Of a stretch of DNA of 32,073 bases, positions 8,620 through 17,130 are shown piece by piece. The DNA comes from Clostridiales bacterium. GTDB lineage: Bacteria > Bacillota > Clostridia > Lachnospirales > Lachnospiraceae. The stretch spans positions 1 through 32,073 of the forward strand of contig JAQXLK010000115.1 in NCBI GenBank assembly GCA_029012085.1. The letters are read 5' to 3'. A model generated the notes under the pieces. The model was not told the DNA's origin. It ran no database searches and saw nothing but the letters and a program-made list of their open reading frames with translations. How positions within the stretch are numbered: position 1 is the first letter of the stretch; every line of letters starts with the position of its first letter. Made by a program: the position numbers and the translations under genes.

Positions 8620-10530
8620 ATGGATGAAAATTATCTTGACAATCTGTTGAATGAGATTTCATTGGATAAAGAGATTGACCATAATATTGAAGATGAACTG
8701 GATAGTCAGATGCGTAAAGAAAAGCGTAAAAGACAGGCAGAGAGCGAAGTAACAAAGAAAGAGGCTTTGGATTTGGAGATTGAGAATGAGTCATTTGACA
8801 TGTTCGATTCGTCAGATTTACAGTTCTCTGAGAAACAGATGGATGAGCTGGATGCATTGGATAATCTTGCAGATTTGGATATAGGGGATTTGGATTTTGC
8901 AGATATTGATTTTGATGATGTGGATGTTACGAGACTTGATGACTTTGATGATTCCGGTTTTGATGATTTGTTGAAGGACTTTGAAGGGGATTTACAGATT
9001 GATGATTTCTTCAACCGCGGAGAGAAAGATGATGCGGGTGATGTGGGAAAAGATGATGCATTAGCCGATGAAAAGGAAGAAGCTTCCGGTGAGATGGAAG
9101 TTAATATAAAAGAGGATGATGTACAGAATTTAGAGAGCTCTGGTGAAAATGGAGTAAAAAAAGAGAAATCGGATGAATTAAGTCAGCAGGAAATTCAGGA
9201 TTTATTAAGTTCTTTGGCGAATGATAATAATCAAGAGGAATTGAATGAAGATACTTTCGATGCAAATGCTTTTTTAGATAGTTTACTGGATGAATCACAG
9301 GAAACTGATATAACGGAGCAGGATGTGGAGGAACTTCCAGAGCATATGGGAGAACCTGAAAGGAAAGAAGAAAACGTTTTAGAAGAGATTCCTGACAAGG
9401 AGACAGAGGAAAAGGAAGAGTCATTTGAAGATTCGTTAGAAGAATTACTGGATACATTAGAAGAGAATCCGAATGAAGCAGTGTCGGAGAATAAAGAGTC
9501 GGAAGATTTGGAAGAGATTCCGGATTTGGATGATTTGCTTTCTATGCTGGACATGGATGAATCAGCTGAAAATTCCGGTGTGGAATTGGGAAAGGAAGAA
9601 CATTCAGAGACGGATTCAAATGAGAATTTGAGTGATGCTGCAGCTTTGTTAAACGAGTTAGATGGATTAGATGGAATTGAAGAGTTAAAAGAAACACCGG
9701 TAAAAAAGAAGAGAACATTGATGCAGATTCTTTTTGGAGACCCGGATGATGCGGATGAAATCTCAACGGAAGAACTAGAAGCGGCAGAGGCCAAAAAAGC
9801 TGCACAGAAGGCAGCAAAAGCAGCCAAGAAAGAGGCTGCGAAGAATGCAAAAAAGGAAAAGGCAGAAAGTGATAAGGCAAAAAAATCATTAGCAAATGAT
9901 AAGAAGAAAAAGGCACTTGATGAAAAGAACAGGTTAAAAGCAGAGAAGAAGGCGAAGAAAAAGGCAGAGGCTGCTGCGGAGGCTGCAGCTGCAGAACCGG
10001 AGAAAAAACTCAATAAACCAATTGTGTTATTTATATTTACTTTGTTCTTAGGTGGACTTTTTGTGCTATATACCGGTATGAATAATTTTAATTATACCCA
10101 GGCGATTGAAAAGGCAGCCAATTATTTTGCTAATCAAAAATACCGACGGGCATATGATGAAATTGTTGGTGTGGAAGTTAAGGAAAAAGACCAGGATTTG
10201 AAAGACCGTATTTATACAGTTATGTATGTGGAACGTTTGTATGAGTCCTATAATAATAATATTGCGATGGGGCATAAGGAAAAAGCATTGGATTCCTTAC
10301 TTCGTGGTGTAACTAAGTATTATGAACATTATGAAGAGGCGCAGGAGCTGGGGATTGTCAATGATTTAGATTATTCTTTTCAGCAGATTATAGAAGCATT
10401 ACAATCTAATTATGGTATTAGCGTGGAACAGGCAATAGCGATTAATGAATTGGAGAATCTCCAATATGTGCAGACGATTCAGGCATATGTAGAGGGTCAG
10501 GAACCACCGACACAGGATGCAGAGAATTAG
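8620..10530 (+). CDS. Large acidic single-pass membrane protein with TPR-like extracytoplasmic domain, function unknown
   Basis: I do not recognise a named family. Residues 1 to about 355 of 636 are extremely rich in Asp/Glu with repeated D-L-D and E-E-L motifs and few hydrophobic patches, suggesting disorder. Residues of about 390-460 are a Lys/Ala-rich, helix-forming segment. One transmembrane helix spans about 467-489 (PIVLFIFTLFLGGLFVLYTG). The C-terminal 145 residues are helical and contain paired Tyr/Ala motifs (ANYFANQKYRRAYDEIV) that look TPR-like. By the positive-inside rule the acidic part should be cytoplasmic and the helical domain outside. ATG 8620 lies five bases after GAGGTG; a longer frame from 8584 is less likely. 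First gene after the 8547 promoter. Confidence 0.8.
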   Translation: MDENYLDNLLNEISLDKEIDHNIEDELDSQMRKEKRKRQAESEVTKKEALDLEIENESFDMFDSSDLQFSEKQMDELDALDNLADLDIGDLDFADIDFDDVDVTRLDDFDDSGFDDLLKDFEGDLQIDDFFNRGEKDDAGDVGKDDALADEKEEASGEMEVNIKEDDVQNLESSGENGVKKEKSDELSQQEIQDLLSSLANDNNQEELNEDTFDANAFLDSLLDESQETDITEQDVEELPEHMGEPERKEENVLEEIPDKETEEKEESFEDSLEELLDTLEENPNEAVSENKESEDLEEIPDLDDLLSMLDMDESAENSGVELGKEEHSETDSNENLSDAAALLNELDGLDGIEELKETPVKKKRTLMQILFGDPDDADEISTEELEAAEAKKAAQKAAKAAKKEAAKNAKKEKAESDKAKKSLANDKKKKALDEKNRLKAEKKAKKKAEAAAEAAAAEPEKKLNKPIVLFIFTLFLGGLFVLYTGMNNFNYTQAIEKAANYFANQKYRRAYDEIVGVEVKEKDQDLKDRIYTVMYVERLYESYNNNIAMGHKEKALDSLLRGVTKYYEHYEEAQELGIVNDLDYSFQQIIEALQSNYGISVEQAIAINELENLQYVQTIQAYVEGQEPPTQDAEN

Positions 10531-10557
10531 AAAATACAAGATAGAGGAAGTGACAAA

Positions 10558-11187
10558 ATGATAGCAATACTGGATTATGATGCCGGCAATATTAAAAGTG
10601 TTGAGAAAGCATTAGGTTATCTCGGTAAAGAGGCAAAAATTACAAGAGACCGGGATGAGATTCTTTCCAGCACCCATGTAATTTTACCGGGTGTGGGCAG
10701 CTTTGGAGATGCTATGAATAAGCTTAGGACTTATGGATTGGACAAAGTGATATATGAAGTGGTGGAAAAAGGCATTCCGTTTTTAGGAATTTGTCTTGGA
10801 TTGCAGCTTTTATATGAGAGTAGTGATGAATCTCCGGGGGTAAAAGGATTAGGTCTTTTAAAGGGTACCATAAACCGGATTCCGGATTGTCCGGGATTAA
10901 AGATTCCACACATGGGTTGGAATTCACTGAAAGTAAAGCCGGGAGCAACTTTGTTTCAGGGAATTACAGAGAATCCCTATGTATATTTTGTACATTCCTA
11001 TTATCTGAAGGCAGATAATGAGGAAGAGGTAGCTGCAACAACGGAGTATTCCACTCTGATTCATGCCAGTGTAGAGAAAGATAATGTATATGCCTGTCAG
11101 TTCCATCCGGAAAAAAGCAGTGCGGTTGGATTACAGATATTAAAGAATTTTATTGAAGTGAAGTCTCCGGTAAAGGAGGATATGTAA
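10558..11187 (+). CDS. hisH: Imidazole glycerol phosphate synthase, glutaminase subunit
   Basis: Class I glutamine amidotransferase that passes ammonia to HisF in the fifth step of histidine synthesis. The triad is complete: Cys79 (GICLGLQLL), His183 and Glu185 (QFHPEKS). The oxyanion region [10 protein letters not shown] is present. The 209 residues are standard. The start follows an AGAGGAAG site. It is immediately followed by hisF, separated by one base, as expected for the two subunits of one enzyme. The other his genes are not in this window. Confidence 0.96.
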   Translation: MIAILDYDAGNIKSVEKALGYLGKEAKITRDRDEILSSTHVILPGVGSFGDAMNKLRTYGLDKVIYEVVEKGIPFLGICLGLQLLYESSDESPGVKGLGLLKGTINRIPDCPGLKIPHMGWNSLKVKPGATLFQGITENPYVYFVHSYYLKADNEEEVAATTEYSTLIHASVEKDNVYACQFHPEKSSAVGLQILKNFIEVKSPVKEDM

Positions 11188-11188
11188 T

Positions 11189-11950
11189 ATGCATACAAAA
11201 AGAATTATTCCGTGCTTAGATGTTACAGGCGGACGTGTTGTAAAAGGAATTAATTTTGTGAATCTTAGAGATGCCGGAGATCCGGTTGAGGTTGCAAAGG
11301 CTTATGATAAAGCAGGAGCAGATGAACTGGTGTTTTTAGATATTACAGCTTCTAGTGATGCAAGGAATATCGTGATTGATATGGTCAGACGTGTTGCGGA
11401 GACGGTATTTATACCATTTACGGTTGGTGGAGGAATCCGTACAGTGGATGATTTCAAGGCAATTCTTAGAGAGGGTGCAGATAAGATATCCATTAATTCA
11501 TCTGCTATTAATAATCCTACATTAATTAGTGATGCGGCAGACAAATTCGGAAGCCAGTGTGTGGTGGTTGCAATTGATGCAAAACGCCGAATGGATGGAA
11601 CCGGATGGAATGTATATAAAAATGGTGGTCGAATTGATGTCGGTCTTGACGCAGTTGAATGGGCCATGAAGGCAGAGAAGATGGGAGCCGGCGAGATATT
11701 ACTTACCAGTATGGATTGTGATGGTACAAAAGCCGGATATGATATTGAATTAACCAAAATAATTAGTGAGAATGTTAATATTCCTGTAATTGCTTCAGGT
11801 GGTGCCGGAACAAAGGAACATTTTTATGATGCATTAACGGAAGGTAAGGCTGATGCAGCTTTAGCAGCTTCCTTGTTTCATTATAAGGAGCTAGAGATTG
11901 TGGATTTGAAGCAGTATCTAAGAGATAAGGATGTACCAGTAAGGTTATAA
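11189..11950 (+). CDS. hisF: Imidazole glycerol phosphate synthase, cyclase subunit
   Basis: TIM-barrel cyclase that makes imidazole glycerol phosphate and AICAR from PRFAR and ammonia. The catalytic Asp11 (PCLDVTGG) and Asp130 (VVAIDAKRR) are both present, as are the phosphate-binding motifs TVGGGIRT and ASGGAG. The 253 residues are normal. AAAGGAGG lies within the end of hisH, and the ATG is one base after the hisH stop, so translation is probably coupled. The histidine pathway outputs AICAR, linking it to purine synthesis. Confidence 0.97.
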   Translation: MHTKRIIPCLDVTGGRVVKGINFVNLRDAGDPVEVAKAYDKAGADELVFLDITASSDARNIVIDMVRRVAETVFIPFTVGGGIRTVDDFKAILREGADKISINSSAINNPTLISDAADKFGSQCVVVAIDAKRRMDGTGWNVYKNGGRIDVGLDAVEWAMKAEKMGAGEILLTSMDCDGTKAGYDIELTKIISENVNIPVIASGGAGTKEHFYDALTEGKADAALAASLFHYKELEIVDLKQYLRDKDVPVRL

Positions 11951-11951
11951 T

Positions 11952-12374
11952 ATGATAACAATAAAAGAGGATTCCCTTACGACTGCGGAATATCTGGCAA
12001 TCAGACAGCAGGTAGGGTGGAAAAGATTAAAAGAAGAACAGGCGGAGAAAGCGCTTAAAAATAGTTTATATGTAGTTGCTGCCTACAAAGAAGATATGTT
12101 AGTAGGTATGGGAAGAATAGTTGGTGATGGTGCAGTTATCTGTTATGTACAGGATTTAATTGTGGTACCGGAAAGCCAGGGGAATGGAATTGGTTCTATC
12201 ATTCTTTCAAAACTTACAAAGTATGTTGAGGAACTTCGCGAGAATGGAAGTGAGATGATGTTTTGTCTTATGTGTGCGAAGGGAAGAGAAGCTTTTTATG
12301 AAAAGCATCAATTTATTGCAAGACCCACTTCCCAGTTAGGACCTGGAATGATTCAATACTTGAAAGATGAATAA
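11952..12374 (+). CDS. GNAT family N-acetyltransferase
   Basis: A 140-residue single-domain GNAT. The acetyl-CoA pyrophosphate-binding loop is QGNGIGS (76-82), preceded by the typical beta-strand VQDLIVVPE. A C-terminal segment (KGREAFYEKHQFIAR) matches the usual GNAT ending strand-helix. The substrate is unknown. It starts one base after the hisF stop with a weak TAAGG site inside hisF, implying coupling to hisF, though I know of no functional link to histidine synthesis. Confidence 0.9.
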   Translation: MITIKEDSLTTAEYLAIRQQVGWKRLKEEQAEKALKNSLYVVAAYKEDMLVGMGRIVGDGAVICYVQDLIVVPESQGNGIGSIILSKLTKYVEELRENGSEMMFCLMCAKGREAFYEKHQFIARPTSQLGPGMIQYLKDE

Positions 12375-12413
12375 CAGGCTGAAGTCGCCTGGAATGTGTT
12401 GTTTGGAGAATAT

Positions 12414-12461
12414 ATGAAAGGTTTCATGAACACGACAGAAGAAAGGTATGAAGTGATATGA
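12414..12461 (+). CDS. Possible 15-codon upstream reading frame coupled to the lipoprotein gene
   Basis: ATG 12414 lies five bases after GGAG (12405-12408). It opens a 15-codon frame (MKGFMNTTEERYEVI) whose TGA overlaps the lipoprotein ATG as ATGA. Its first codons also form a short inverted repeat, ATGAAA-GG-TTTCAT (12414-12427). This could be a leader that couples or tunes translation of the lipoprotein, or chance. Confidence 0.25.
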   Translation: MKGFMNTTEERYEVI

Positions 12462-13027
12462 AACAAAACAAGAAAAGAATAATGTGCGTTGTCTTTACAA
12501 TGGCGGTTTTACTGCTCCTGTTTACGGGATGTAAGAGGAAGGCAGATGAAAATGGTTCCATGATTTCAGAGGATGGAAGAAGCTATGGTGGTGTTATTCA
12601 TGGAGAAAAAGGCGAGAAAGTCAGTACCGCTTTTTTTGATATAACAGTGGAAGACGCTTCACAGTATGCTACTTACCAGTTTGAAGATGGTCTGTATCAG
12701 GCGCAAGAGGGGAATACGTATCTTGTATTAAAGCTCACTATAAAGAATACGTATGAAAAAGATTTGCCAATGAGCATTACGGATTTTGTATTAGATTTTG
12801 ATGGAAAGAAATCAGAAGAACTTATAACGGGATTTGGTAATGCAGAATTGAAAAATACAGATTTTATGGATAACATTTTTACTTTAAAACAAGGAGAAAG
12901 TGTTACGAAAAATATACTATTTACAGTTGCTGATAAGGAACAATATACTTTGCATTATACGGAGTATTATGAAGATGAATTCAAGGGAAATCAGTTTGAA
13001 ATTGCTATAAAGCCGGAAAAGAAATAG
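12458..13027 (+). CDS. Lipoprotein with DUF4352-like immunoglobulin-fold domain
   Basis: The N-terminus is a lipoprotein signal: a Lys-rich n-region, a hydrophobic core and the lipobox FTGC with lipidated Cys25. The mature part (about 60-185) looks like DUF4352/Ig-like surface domains, with the characteristic strand YLVLKLTIKNTYEKDL and later ILFTVADKEQYTLHY. Such proteins are membrane-anchored and outside the cell; their roles are mostly unknown. Length is 189 residues. ATG 12458 follows AAAGGT (12442-12447). No terminator precedes or follows it. Confidence 0.8.
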   Translation: MKQNKKRIMCVVFTMAVLLLLFTGCKRKADENGSMISEDGRSYGGVIHGEKGEKVSTAFFDITVEDASQYATYQFEDGLYQAQEGNTYLVLKLTIKNTYEKDLPMSITDFVLDFDGKKSEELITGFGNAELKNTDFMDNIFTLKQGESVTKNILFTVADKEQYTLHYTEYYEDEFKGNQFEIAIKPEKK

Positions 13028-13083
13028 GAAACATAGACTGCAAATCCGAATATAATAATAAAAAGCGTTTAAGGTAAGACGTT

Positions 13084-13494
13084 ATGGATATGCAGATGGG
13101 AAATAATACGCCAGAAAGAGGTCCGGTGAGATGCAGGGGTTATGTACACGTAATTGAGGAAGGCGATACGCTTTATAAGCTGGCAAGGAAATATGATGTA
13201 AAGTTGTTTGATATTATGCGATTAAATCCTTATGTAAATGTATATAATTTGCAGATAGGGGATGAGATTTGTATCCCGACCATGCCGGCTAGACCGGAGA
13301 AGACCTATGTAGTAAATGAGGGCGATACGATTTCAGATGTGAGTAAGGCTTTTGGTGTATCCTTCGATGTACTGGCAAAGAATAATCCGGCTCTTTTGGA
13401 TGTGGAATTGCCGGAAGGTTTGATTTTAAGGATGCCCCTTGTAATGCCAAGAGATAGTGGGACAGTGCCTTCTTTTGAAACAGACACAGATTAG
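13084..13494 (+). CDS. Small double LysM-domain protein
   Basis: The 136 residues contain two LysM repeats: about 20-66 (YVHVIEEGDTLYKLARKYD to DEICIP) and about 73-118 (KTYVVNEGDTISDVSKAFG to ILRMP). LysM binds N-acetylglucosamine polymers such as peptidoglycan or spore cortex. There is no signal peptide or membrane helix, so it may act in the cytoplasm or mother cell, as SafA/SpoVID-type spore proteins do, or be exported in another way. The start lies after TAAGGTAAG. It is upstream of membrane and sporulation-related genes on the same strand. Confidence 0.85.
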   Translation: MDMQMGNNTPERGPVRCRGYVHVIEEGDTLYKLARKYDVKLFDIMRLNPYVNVYNLQIGDEICIPTMPARPEKTYVVNEGDTISDVSKAFGVSFDVLAKNNPALLDVELPEGLILRMPLVMPRDSGTVPSFETDTD

Positions 13495-13504
13495 AAAGCA
13501 TATA

Positions 13505-13530
13505 TGCAGGTGCGTGCCGTTGCACCTGCA
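13505..13530 (+). other. Intercistronic hairpin
   Basis: A perfect 9-bp stem, TGCAGGTGC (13505-13513) with GCACCTGCA (13522-13530), and an 8-base loop, in the 50-base gap between the LysM gene and the next gene. No U-tract follows, so it is more likely an mRNA stability or processing element than a terminator. Confidence 0.5.
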
Positions 13531-13555
13531 AATACTTATATAAAGGATGATGAAT

Positions 13556-14416
13556 ATGGACTTTATGACAAAGTTAGAACGAAAATTTGGGAAATTTGCA
13601 ATTCCAAATCTGACAGTGATTCTGATAGGAGGATTTATATTAGGTTATCTGATTCAGATTTTTAACTCTGGTGCATTAGAATTAATTGCATTGGACCCTG
13701 CAAAAGTAATGCAGGGACAGGTTTACCGGCTGATTACATGGGTAGTGATTCCGCCGTCTGGTATCAGTATATGGATTGTACTCATGTTGTTTTTCTATTT
13801 TTCCATTGGAAAAACATTAGAGAATGCCATGGGAGATTTCAGGTATACGGTGTATATTGTTTCCGGTATCATTTTTACTGATATCGGTATTATGCTGACT
13901 TACATTGTGATGAAGGCATTAGGACAGGCTGAGATGCTTGAAGTGTTTTATATGTATGGGCTTTATGGAGCATCTACTTATTATTTGTGTATGACGATGT
14001 TTTTAGCATATGCATTTATGTTTCCGGAACATCAGGTTCTTTTGTATTTCATTATTCCGATTAAGGTTAAATGGATGGGATATTTGGATATTGCATATCT
14101 GATTGTAGAGATTGTAAGATATGGCCTGGCACATTATTATACCGGTATGGTAACGGTTATTATGTCTGTGCTTAATTTTATTATATTCTATCTTGTATCA
14201 CGAAACAGCAGACATGTAACACATGCCCATAAAAAACGTAGAAGAAAGTACCGTCAGGAGGTACGTCAGACACAAATTTTAACGAGGCATAAGTGTGCAA
14301 TCTGTGGGCAGACGGAAGAAGATAATCCGAATTTGGAGTTTCGTTATTGCTCGCGTTGTAAGGGAAATTATGAGTATTGTCAGAACCATTTATTTACCCA
14401 TGAACATAAGAAATAG
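13556..14416 (+). CDS. Rhomboid-like multi-pass membrane protein with C-terminal zinc ribbon
   Basis: The 286-residue protein has five or six membrane helices between about residues 16 and 213. The segment GQVYRLITWVVIPP after the first helix matches the rhomboid/derlin L1 region. The catalytic rhomboid GxSG motif is absent; the nearest match is GAST at 138-141. The C-terminal tail is basic (KKRRRKYRQ) followed by a putative zinc ribbon: Cys247, Cys250, Cys265, Cys268, then Cys275, His278, His282 and His284. A similar protein is, as I recall, widespread in Lachnospiraceae. The start at 13556 lies eight bases after AAAGGA; in-frame ATGs at 13547 and 13550 are too close to that site. Confidence 0.8.
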   Translation: MDFMTKLERKFGKFAIPNLTVILIGGFILGYLIQIFNSGALELIALDPAKVMQGQVYRLITWVVIPPSGISIWIVLMLFFYFSIGKTLENAMGDFRYTVYIVSGIIFTDIGIMLTYIVMKALGQAEMLEVFYMYGLYGASTYYLCMTMFLAYAFMFPEHQVLLYFIIPIKVKWMGYLDIAYLIVEIVRYGLAHYYTGMVTVIMSVLNFIIFYLVSRNSRHVTHAHKKRRRKYRQEVRQTQILTRHKCAICGQTEEDNPNLEFRYCSRCKGNYEYCQNHLFTHEHKK

Positions 14417-14434
14417 GACAGAGAGGATAAAGGG

Positions 14435-15841
14435 ATGAAAAAGGAAAACAGAACAGTCTTAAAAGATATTATGCAAAACAGAGATTTAGAAATCAATATT
14501 CCGGCTTACGGAAATGCATATATCAATGCGACTTATGAATATAGTTTGATTCGTCTTGTTCTCAATTATTATACCATGAAAGAGGTTGAGGATGAATTAG
14601 GGGCAGGATTAGATGACTATTTATCCTGTGTATTGAACGAGATTCATACGATTTTATTTGAGGCATTATTGTCGGAGGATGTGAAAGCAGATTATTCGGA
14701 TATTGTAGATCGTGTGGACCGATTAAGAGATGAAATGACAAAAAAAATGACACTGCTTACTTCTTATACGGACACGCTTCAGATTTATGAATATGTTTTA
14801 AATCGTTTGGAATATGGAATTACCGGTGAGAAGGTTGAAGTGGAAGAAAGTGCGTTAGCTGCAAAGGTATTTCAGTATCTTTTTAGTGATAATGATAAAA
14901 TGGTGGTGAACAGCAAGATACAGATGGTAACGGGACAGCTTCCAATCCGTATGACAAAGAATCGTTTTTTTGATTATTTAACGGATACGCTTAATATTTA
15001 TAATGGCTCGGACAAATCTTCCGTGGATGATTTTGTTGCAATGCTGAAATCGACTGCATTGTTAGAGCTTCCCAAAGGATATGGAGAAGAATATAAGGAA
15101 ATTGCCCAGGTAATTGAGATATTAGAGAAAACAGACTATAAAGCATTAGACTTAGAAAAGTACAACGAATTGATGGAACAGTTTTCCATGACTGCAACAC
15201 ATTTATCCGGTCTTGTAAGCAATTATCTTTTAGTTATGGAGATTGTGAATAATCTTTACGCGGCAATGCTGGCAAAACCTTTTGAAAACAATGAAGGAGA
15301 AAGTGTTTTGGCATGTGTAAATATGCTTAAAGGACTACATGATGCATTTGTATCTGCCGGAGGCATTCCGGAAGCTGTTGATGATGGTTTTATGGTTATT
15401 GAAGGTCGTCAGGAGGAGTTGGGCGAGGATATTATGCAGTATGAAAGCATTTTACCGGATGTGTTAGATGGTCAGGCAGATACCATTTCATGGATGATGG
15501 CAGATGCAGTTTTTAGTAATTTAGATAAGATTTCAAAGCTGCTATCAAGTAGTTTGTTTATTGATTTAGAGAAGACAGAAACAGTTTTAGGTGTAGCAGA
15601 TAGCGAGTATATTACTTCGGTCAGAGATGAATTAGTTGGTCTGCTGACGGTTTTTTTTGAAAAACATCCAAGGGAAATCAATCGTGCTGTGATGGCTGCT
15701 TTGTTTTCAAATATGCCGGTTTTATTTAATTCCCAGCAGGAGGTTAAGGATTATATTGAATATAGTCTGAATCATTGTAATAGCAGCAGTGAACTTATGG
15801 CATGTGCCAGTATTTTAGAGGAAATGATGGCAGAGGACTAA
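14435..15841 (+). CDS. Conserved-looking helical protein of unknown function
   Basis: I do not recognise this 468-residue protein. It is soluble, acidic and almost entirely helical by eye, with no signal peptide, membrane segment or obvious catalytic motif. Notable segments are YINATYEYSLIRLVLNYY near the N-terminus and LLTSYTDTLQIYEYVLNRLE at about 115-135. ATG 14435 lies seven bases after AGAGGA. It is 18 bases downstream of the rhomboid-like gene and 22 bases upstream of the next, so it is almost certainly in the same transcript. Codon use resembles its neighbours. Confidence 0.75.
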   Translation: MKKENRTVLKDIMQNRDLEINIPAYGNAYINATYEYSLIRLVLNYYTMKEVEDELGAGLDDYLSCVLNEIHTILFEALLSEDVKADYSDIVDRVDRLRDEMTKKMTLLTSYTDTLQIYEYVLNRLEYGITGEKVEVEESALAAKVFQYLFSDNDKMVVNSKIQMVTGQLPIRMTKNRFFDYLTDTLNIYNGSDKSSVDDFVAMLKSTALLELPKGYGEEYKEIAQVIEILEKTDYKALDLEKYNELMEQFSMTATHLSGLVSNYLLVMEIVNNLYAAMLAKPFENNEGESVLACVNMLKGLHDAFVSAGGIPEAVDDGFMVIEGRQEELGEDIMQYESILPDVLDGQADTISWMMADAVFSNLDKISKLLSSSLFIDLEKTETVLGVADSEYITSVRDELVGLLTVFFEKHPREINRAVMAALFSNMPVLFNSQQEVKDYIEYSLNHCNSSSELMACASILEEMMAED

Positions 15842-15863
15842 AGAATACAGGCAGGGTGAGAGG

Positions 15864-16190
15864 ATGAGGATTCGGTTTCATGAAAAATTGTATAGTGATG
15901 GTATTTCAGACCGGAGGCTTTCTTTCATTAAAAAGAAAGTAGCAAAAGCCTCCCCTAAGCTTAACCTTTTTTTAATAACCCTGCCCTTTGGTAAGCAAGG
16001 TATTTTAGAGGTATATTGGTATCCGGAACTGTTGCAGGAAGTATACCGGAAGATAACAGATGAACTTGTGGTTGTTGGGGTGGCTTATGACAGGAATGCT
16101 GCATTTGAATTGATAGAACAGATTATATCCGAGGTTGGCGTACAGGGAGAATATATTCCTGTAAAGGAATTCTTTGAGGAGAGCAGATGA
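15864..16190 (+). CDS. Small protein of unknown function
   Basis: Unrecognised 108-residue protein, predicted soluble with a basic N-terminal third (SFIKKKVAKASPKLN) and an alternating strand-helix pattern afterwards. There is no export signal. GTGAGAGG precedes ATG 15864. Its stop overlaps the start of the DUF2953 gene (ATGA at 16187-16190), so translation of the two is probably coupled. That coupling suggests it works with the DUF2953-GerW pair. Confidence 0.75.
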   Translation: MRIRFHEKLYSDGISDRRLSFIKKKVAKASPKLNLFLITLPFGKQGILEVYWYPELLQEVYRKITDELVVVGVAYDRNAAFELIEQIISEVGVQGEYIPVKEFFEESR

Positions 16191-17119
16191 TATTATCTAT
16201 ATTAAAAGTAATCGGAATCGTTCTTCTGATTATACTGACACTTATCATTTTCATATTACTTTTGGTGTTGTTTTCACCGATTCGGTATCAGTTTTCGGGT
16301 AGATTAGAGGATGAGCCGGAGGGAGACATTTCTGTAAAATGGGCACCGGTTTTGTTAAGGATTACCGTAACCTATCATAATAAGCAGTTAGAATATGTTA
16401 TCCGGTTGATTGGTGGTGTGGTTATGACAAATACTCCGGCTAAGATTTCCTGGATTGGAAGAAAATTCTTTTCCTTTGGTGAGTCTGAGAAAGAGGTAGA
16501 TGAAGATACAGAGCATGTGGAGGAAAAATCGTTATCAGATAGTGAGAAAAGTTTTCAGGATGTTTCAAGTGAGAAAGAGAGTCTGAAGGAAGAAATAGAG
16601 AGACAAACTGCTAAAAAAGCAGAAAATACCAGAAAGATTTCAAGGAAGAGGCGCAGGAAGAAAACATCTTTCGTTAATCGTATACAGAAAAAAATCAGAA
16701 ATTTACAGCGGAAAATCCGGGAAATAATTCATACTTTAAAGAATATGAATCAGAAAAGGGAAGCGTTGAGCAGAGTTTATCACTCAAAGCGTTTTCAACA
16801 GGTAAAGGTTGATTTAAAAAAGTATGCAGGAGAGATATTTCGTATATTGAAGCCGGACCGGTTGGAGGGCAATGTAAGATTCGGTTTGGAGGATCCTGCC
16901 AATACAGGATATATACTGGGAATTCTTGCAATGCTGCTTCCGGTTTATCAGGGATTTCTGACCATAGAACCGGATTTTACACAACAGATTTTGAAAGGCT
17001 GTTTGCAGGGAAAAGGCAAAATAAGGCTTATTTTTGTTGTAAAACTGGTAATAAAGGTCATACTAAATAAAAATCTTATAAAAGTAACTAAGAAAGTACA
17101 GACTATATTAGAAGCATAG
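16187..17119 (+). CDS. ytfI: DUF2953 domain protein (YtfI-like)
   Basis: A single N-terminal membrane helix (about residues 3-31) is followed by the DUF2953 start (SPIRYQFSGRLE, VKWAPVLLRITVTY). A charged, Lys/Glu/Arg-rich insert spans about 100-195, and the conserved C-terminal core contains VRFGLEDPANTGYILGILAML. Length is 310 residues. In Bacillus subtilis the equivalent gene, ytfI, lies immediately before ytfJ and the pair is sporulation-associated. The same order here supports the assignment. It overlaps the 108-residue gene by four bases. Confidence 0.85.
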   Translation: MILSILKVIGIVLLIILTLIIFILLLVLFSPIRYQFSGRLEDEPEGDISVKWAPVLLRITVTYHNKQLEYVIRLIGGVVMTNTPAKISWIGRKFFSFGESEKEVDEDTEHVEEKSLSDSEKSFQDVSSEKESLKEEIERQTAKKAENTRKISRKRRRKKTSFVNRIQKKIRNLQRKIREIIHTLKNMNQKREALSRVYHSKRFQQVKVDLKKYAGEIFRILKPDRLEGNVRFGLEDPANTGYILGILAMLLPVYQGFLTIEPDFTQQILKGCLQGKGKIRLIFVVKLVIKVILNKNLIKVTKKVQTILEA

Positions 17120-17130
17120 GAGGGAAAAAA

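Noticed and set aside
9231-10013. A 260-codon Ser/Phe/Ala-rich reverse reading frame, plus other long reverse frames at 9101-9457 and 9542-9916
   Set aside because: They lie antisense to the acidic and Lys/Ala-rich parts of the 8620 gene. Their composition is just the complement of GAA/GAT/AAG/GCA repeats, and they lack ribosome binding sites.
13034-13056. TATAAT at 13051-13056 ahead of the LysM gene as a promoter
   Set aside because: No acceptable -35 at 16-18 bases and no TG extension; TAGACT lies only 11 bases upstream.
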